NCBI GenBank assembly: GCA_900549655.1 | Contig: UROZ01000041.1 | Coordinates: 1 to 15,112 of the forward strand | Reading direction: 5' to 3' | Length of the DNA stretch: 15,112 nt | Source of the DNA: an uncultured Collinsella sp. | Lineage (GTDB): Bacteria; Actinomycetota; Coriobacteriia; Coriobacteriales; Coriobacteriaceae | Shown: piece by piece, positions 13,071 to 15,112 of the stretch | How positions within the stretch are numbered: position 1 is the first letter of the stretch | Layout: each line of letters begins with the position of its first letter | Program-made: the position numbers and the translations under genes | Notes under the pieces: model-generated | What the model saw: only the letters and a program-made list of their open reading frames with translations | What the model was told of the DNA's origin: nothing | Database searches by the model: none

Positions 13071-13775
13071 CTATCGGGTCGCCTGGGCAAGTTGTGCCAG
13101 GCTGTAGCCCTGCTGATAGACAAAAGTGAAGTATTGGGTGCAGGCACGGTAGGCATCAAACGTCGCAAGCGCCTGCTCGACATTTGCGTAGACCTTCCAG
13201 GCCCCAAAGACCTTGTAGTTCTCGCCGCGCTGGACGATAAACTCGTGCACGTCGTCGTAGGGATATCCAAGGAAGTAGCCTATTTCGTGCGGAAACTCGC
13301 AGGTGCAGTCTTTGCTGCAGCTAGCTTGCTGGGGTAGTGCGCATCGAGTCTGGCTGCAGGCGCATTCCGCGACGTTATTGCTCGCGAGCGTGATGCGTGA
13401 TGCCAAATGCACAAGGCATGTCGAAAGGTCTCTCGTGTCGTAGCCTTCCGAGGTGAGCGCTGTTTGGGCGCGAGGGTCTGCGAAATAGGTGGTGAGGCTT
13501 TTGGCTCGGTACGCGTACACGAGCGCTCCGCAGGGCCGCCAGACCAAAACACTCAGGTGGATGCCGAGCGGGTCAAGCTCGCGATTGCACTGGGCGATAA
13601 CGTTGAGCAGGCGTGCTCGGCGTTCTGCGATGGTTTCGGTTGTGGTCGAGCCGCCCCCGTGGGCGTAGGTGCCTGGATAGGTAAAGAGCGATGCCGGCTT
13701 GATGCCCGCGAGCGTGGGAGAGCAGTTGCGCACGACTGCTGCCTGAAACGTTGGGATGTCTATGGTTCGAGTCAC
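13071..13775 (-). CDS. DUF3793-family protein with Cys-rich insertion
   Basis: 234-aa protein whose function is not established. Family marks are NCSPTLAGIKPASLFTY at the start, LVYAYR in the middle, EFPHEIGYFLGYPYDDVHEFI, and the C-terminal GAWKVYANVEQALATFDAYRACTQYF. These fit the DUF3793 family, which I recall beside flavodoxin and iron-uptake (feo) genes in Firmicutes and Coriobacteriia. Between about 136 and 160 there is an unusual cluster, C138, C140, C145, C153, C157, C159, in a CxC-x4-C-x7-C-x3-CxC pattern that could bind metal or an iron-sulfur cluster. No signal peptide or membrane helix is seen. The GTG at 13775 follows AAGGAGCGCC. It is first in a two-gene unit with flavodoxin. 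Confidence 0.8.
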   Translation of the reverse strand: MTRTIDIPTFQAAVVRNCSPTLAGIKPASLFTYPGTYAHGGGSTTTETIAERRARLLNVIAQCNRELDPLGIHLSVLVWRPCGALVYAYRAKSLTTYFADPRAQTALTSEGYDTRDLSTCLVHLASRITLASNNVAECACSQTRCALPQQASCSKDCTCEFPHEIGYFLGYPYDDVHEFIVQRGENYKVFGAWKVYANVEQALATFDAYRACTQYFTFVYQQGYSLAQLAQATR

Positions 13776-13798
13776 GGCGCTCCTTACGGATCTAAACT

Positions 13799-13809
13799 GT
13801 TAGCCTAGG
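13799..13809 (-). promoter_or_regulatory. Partial DtxR/IdeR-like iron-regulator site
   Basis: On the minus strand CCTAGGCTAAC lies five bases downstream of the -10 box. Its core TTAG[C/G]CTAA-like sequence matches about 11 of 19 positions of the DtxR/IdeR consensus; the outer half-sites are poor. The position near the transcription start and the iron-linked genes make it plausible, but it is not proven. Confidence 0.35.
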
Positions 13810-13813
13810 AAAA

Positions 13814-13841
13814 CTTATACACGAAAGTAAGCCATGGTCAA
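13814..13841 (-). promoter_or_regulatory. Promoter of the DUF3793-flavodoxin unit
   Basis: On the minus strand TTGACC (13841-13836) and TATAAG (13819-13814) are separated by 16 bp. It gives a short leader of roughly 30 nt before the GTG start. Confidence 0.65.
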
Positions 13842-13867
13842 CAAAAAAGTTTGAAGAGGGAAACTAA

Positions 13868-13899
13868 TTGACCGAACGGACATGATTTTGGGTTAAGAT
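13868..13899 (+). promoter_or_regulatory. Promoter of the HMA-domain gene
   Basis: TTGACC (13868-13873) and TAAGAT (13894-13899) have a 20-bp spacer, or TTAAGA with 19. The spacing is longer than usual, so the promoter may be weak or need help. The CsoR-like operator lies right after the -10, over the expected start. Confidence 0.45.
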
Positions 13900-13902
13900 G
13901 GG

Positions 13903-13921
13903 GACACCCCATGGGGGTATC
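13903..13921. promoter_or_regulatory. CsoR-like copper-repressor operator
   Basis: GACACCCC-ATG-GGGGTATC is a 19-bp inverted repeat with one mismatch between its 8-bp arms. From memory it closely resembles the Bacillus subtilis CsoR operator (CCCTACGGGGGTAT core). It sits just downstream of the -10 of a gene encoding a CxxC metal-binding protein, where a copper-released repressor would act. No csoR gene is in the window. Confidence 0.6.
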
Positions 13922-13949
13922 TAGATAGTGCTACTTGAAAGGGGAGCGC

Positions 13950-14333
13950 ATGAGTGACTTGCTCAACCCTGCGAATCTCATCGTGCTGACCGTCATTGCC
14001 GTCGGCATGTTTTTTGGACTGCGTCGCATTGCCGCTTCGACACACGGGAAGAGTTGCTGCAGCGATGGTGCGAGCGGCAAGAAGGCCAAAAAGGTTGTGG
14101 TGGCAGACACCGACGAGTCCCACTACCCCTATCGTGAGGAACTCCTTATCGGCGGCATGAGTTGCGACGGCTGCGCCCGGAATGTGACGAATGCCCTCAA
14201 TGCGCTTGATGGCGTGTGGGCTACGGTAACGTACGCGGACCACACGGCACGCGTGCGCTCGAAGCGCCCGGTTGATCGCGACACACTCGAGACGGCAGTG
14301 AGGGGTGCGGGCTATTACGTTATGAAAATGTAG
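13950..14333 (+). CDS. Membrane-anchored heavy-metal-associated (HMA) domain protein
   Basis: 127-aa protein. Residues 9-24 (NLIVLTVIAVGMFFGL) form one membrane helix followed by RR, so the C-terminal part is likely cytoplasmic. A linker with C36-C37 and several Lys follows. Residues about 63-125 are an HMA fold of the copper-chaperone or P-type ATPase type, with the metal loop GGMSCDGC (C72, C75), the helix ARNVTNALNALDGVWATV and a final GAGYYV. Copper binding is the usual role; delivery to an exporter is inferred. Anchoring of a lone HMA domain is less common than a free CopZ. The ATG at 13950 follows AAAGGGGAG; an in-frame TTG at 13935 is rejected. The CsoR-like operator upstream supports copper induction. 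The gap 14334-14605 after it shows no clean terminator. Confidence 0.85.
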   Translation: MSDLLNPANLIVLTVIAVGMFFGLRRIAASTHGKSCCSDGASGKKAKKVVVADTDESHYPYREELLIGGMSCDGCARNVTNALNALDGVWATVTYADHTARVRSKRPVDRDTLETAVRGAGYYVMKM

Positions 14334-14499
14334 GCGTTGCCCTCTCCGGTGGGTACCAGCCTCCTGCCCATTGTGACTATCGGCATCCAAAAATTTGCGC
14401 AAAAATAACCTTTAGATGCGGCAAAAGTGGAGCTTGGTGACGGTTTGCGCGGAATTCGCTACCAATCGAGCATCTATGAACCCGTCCAAAAAATTACAG

Positions 14500-14515
14500 G
14501 TGTATATTTATACAC
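14500..14515. promoter_or_regulatory. 16-bp dyad upstream of the last gene
   Basis: GTGTATA-TT-TATACAC is a 7-bp inverted repeat with a 2-bp centre, the size and style of GntR, TetR or MarR family operators. It lies in a 271-bp interval (14334-14605) with no other gene. A weak TTACAG (14494-14499) and GATTAT (14517-14522) flank it at 17 bp, so it could fill a promoter spacer. GCATC/GATGC repeats at about 14383, 14416 and 14469 also occur in the interval. Confidence 0.45.
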
Positions 14516-14605
14516 TGATTATTGCTGTGCTCAGATTGCAATTAACCGTGGACAGAAATGAAGAATGCTAAAACTGGGCTTTAGGACAGGGGAGGCTATA
14601 ACCTT

Positions 14606-15112
14606 ATGAGACGAGTGGGAACACTTGGCTTGGTGGCAGCGCTTGCCGCTATCTTGGTATCGCCGCTGCCGGCGCACGCCGAAGACGCATCGGGTGCCGT
14701 TACCTACAATGCGGGAAATGGGTATTCCTTTGAGAAGCTCTCGCATCCTACGGTAGGAACGTCGCAGCCGGATGGCATCGTCGACTACCAGGGTAACGGT
14801 GCCGTTGCCGTTCCGGGCGCCGATGGTAATACGGCCAACAACGAAGGCGATCGCGGCCAGAGCTACACTTGGGCGGCTGCGAGCTATGGTGACTGGCTTT
14901 ATGTGGGCACCTGCTATGCGGCGATGGGCAACACGCTGACGCTCATGAACAGCACGCTGGGCGATTCCTTTGATGTCGAAACCATGCGCCTGACGCTGGA
15001 GGCCATGTTTAACGGTACCTTCTTCTATGGACAGCAGAAGGAGGACGGCACGGCCGACAAGGACAGCGGCGGCATCTTGGTCAAGATCAATACCAAGACC
15101 GGTGAGACCAAG
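14606..15112 (+). CDS. Secreted protein, 3' end beyond the window
   Basis: Open frame of 169 codons to the window edge with no stop, so it is partial. Residues 1-25 are a Sec signal peptide (MRRVGTLGLVAALAAILVSP, cleavage after PAHA). The mature part begins EDASGAVTYNAGNGYSFEKL and includes GDRGQSYTWAAASYGDWLYV and CYAAMGNTLTLMNSTLGDSF, ending ILVKINTKTGETK. The blade-like WLYVGT...LVKINTKTGE pattern hints at a beta-propeller surface protein, but this is a guess. I believe related proteins occur in other Coriobacteriia. The ATG is preceded by GGGGAGG at ten bases. The upstream dyad at 14500-14515 may control it. Confidence 0.8.
   Translation, partial: MRRVGTLGLVAALAAILVSPLPAHAEDASGAVTYNAGNGYSFEKLSHPTVGTSQPDGIVDYQGNGAVAVPGADGNTANNEGDRGQSYTWAAASYGDWLYVGTCYAAMGNTLTLMNSTLGDSFDVETMRLTLEAMFNGTFFYGQQKEDGTADKDSGGILVKINTKTGETK

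Overview
The window reads as a piece of a high-GC, anaerobic, gut-type actinobacterial chromosome, most like Collinsella or a close relative (Coriobacteriia). This rests on the GC-rich codon use, the ferredoxin-fused aldo/keto reductase, the DUF3793-flavodoxin pair, and secreted proteins of a kind I associate with that class. It is inference from memory of these families, not a database match. No tRNA, rRNA, CRISPR array, phage gene or transposase was seen.

Layout. Positions 15-1502 (minus strand) hold ribonuclease HI and a LysR-type regulator. The regulator is divergent from a plus-strand O-acetylhomoserine sulfhydrylase (metY, 1778-3088). metY has a good promoter at 1564-1592 and a leader of roughly 175 nt carrying a 17-codon open frame with a strong ribosome binding site and two cysteine codons. 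A long hairpin overlaps the end of that frame, so this looks like a peptide-controlled sulfur-metabolism leader. Positions 3401-4567 encode a secreted 257-aa protein and a 68-aa two-helix membrane protein, separated by a hairpin. Positions 4676-5590 (minus) encode a ketopantoate-reductase-family enzyme whose ribosome binding site sits just after a terminator-like hairpin.

Positions 5915-9235 (plus) encode three enzymes: an aldo/keto reductase with two 4Fe-4S motifs, a Gfo/Idh/MocA oxidoreductase and endonuclease IV. The latter two are each preceded by one copy of a 79-bp palindromic element. The two copies have identical outer arms but inner arms of different sequence that still pair, which is the clearest unexplained structure here. 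Positions 9383-12488 are a complete polar amino-acid ABC importer (lipoprotein, permease, ATPase). The permease carries an unusual signal peptide plus an extracytoplasmic domain of about 160 residues.

Positions 12605-14333 are a metal-related divergent locus. On the minus strand DUF3793 and flavodoxin genes lie behind a promoter with a partial DtxR/IdeR-like site. On the plus strand a membrane-anchored heavy-metal-associated (HMA) domain protein lies behind a CsoR-like operator. The window ends inside a secreted protein (14606 onward) whose upstream region holds a 16-bp dyad. Most transcription units are separated by recognisable hairpin terminators, which supports the gene boundaries given.
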